Part shown: positions 63,991 through 64,000 of the stretch, piece after piece
Layout: every line of letters starts with the position of its first letter
How positions within the stretch are numbered: position 1 is the first letter of the stretch
NCBI GenBank assembly: GCA_021822495.1
Contig: JAKAQO010000002.1
Coordinates: 208,667-272,666 of the forward strand
Length of the DNA: 64,000 bases
Origin: a bacterium
GTDB taxonomy: Bacteria; Elusimicrobiota; Elusimicrobia; UBA1565; UBA9628
Reading direction: 5' to 3'
Notes under the pieces: generated by a model
Database searches by the model: none
Seen by the model: only the letters and a program-made list of their open reading frames with translations
What the model was told of the DNA's origin: nothing
Made by a program: the position numbers and the translations under genes

Positions 63991-64000
63991 CGCTCTTTCG

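Overview
The window comes from a Gram-negative bacterium of roughly 50% GC with very tight gene packing; most junctions overlap by 4-20 bases. Outer-membrane life is suggested by an HldD-like heptose epimerase, GlmU, a C-terminal-Leu beta-barrel-like protein and a PilB ATPase. The mix of a split methylmalonyl-CoA mutase, a subtilase with a FlgD-like C-terminal tail, a bacterial deoxyhypusine synthase homologue, DUF5674 and HEPN/MNT genes fits a poorly cultivated phylum; Elusimicrobiota is my best guess, with low confidence. No rRNA, CRISPR array, phage or insertion-sequence transposase was seen.

Layout. 1-10.1 kb (minus strand): an MNT/HEPN pair followed by one nearly gapless run, methylmalonyl-CoA mutase large subunit, pilB, a GAF-HD protein, the B12-binding mutase subunit, meaB, epimerase, carboxyltransferase, mdh and a cut-off coaX. 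This is the succinyl-CoA/propionyl-CoA branch with two pilus/signalling genes inside it. 10.2-15 kb (minus): DUF192, secreted subtilase, HAD phosphatase, efp, ackA. 15-17.4 kb (plus): phosphoketolase, divergent from ackA; together they convert sugar phosphates to acetyl-phosphate and then acetate plus ATP. 17.4-21 kb (minus): ksgA, a YfdX-like secreted protein, a small His-rich secreted protein, a ClC antiporter. 21.1-29.2 kb (minus): a complete F1Fo ATP synthase operon (atpZ-I-B-E-F-H-A-G-D-C) with an HldD-like epimerase coupled between atpA and atpG. 29.2-31.5 kb (minus): a DUF5674 pair and prfC. 31.6-33.4 kb (plus): arsR-arsC-acr3.

33.4-36.8 kb (minus) is a cluster of secreted proteins: a DUF4384 protein, two paralogues sharing the same promoter and N-terminal cassette, and a trypsin-like protease. 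36.9-42.9 kb (plus) is a putrescine/GABA operon. 42.9-46.6 kb (minus): DUF971, tryptophanase-like, hybrid histidine kinase. 46.7-49.5 kb (plus): deoxyhypusine synthase homologue, agmatinase-like, double-thioredoxin oxidoreductase. Agmatinase, PatA, PatD and the GABA aminotransferase would take agmatine to succinate semialdehyde; no arginine decarboxylase or succinate-semialdehyde dehydrogenase lies here. 49.5-64 kb: tRNA-Ala, two secreted proteins, alcohol dehydrogenase, rhodanese-like, beta-barrel-like protein, ugd, tRNA-Glu, PBP1A, then pmbA, a small membrane protein, pth, rplY, prs, glmU and tRNA-Gln.

Most notable: a tandem CTAGGNCC...GGCC element centred near -42 and -66 of four secreted-protein promoters (possible activator regulon); pilB and a GAF-HD gene inside the mutase operon; a 63-bp in-frame palindromic insertion flanked by 8-bp direct repeats in the GABA aminotransferase; an HldD-like gene inside the ATP synthase operon; several starts whose -10 box ends exactly 6 nt before the start codon, implying leaderless mRNAs; and dispersed GGGAC/GTCCC palindromes sitting on stop codons.
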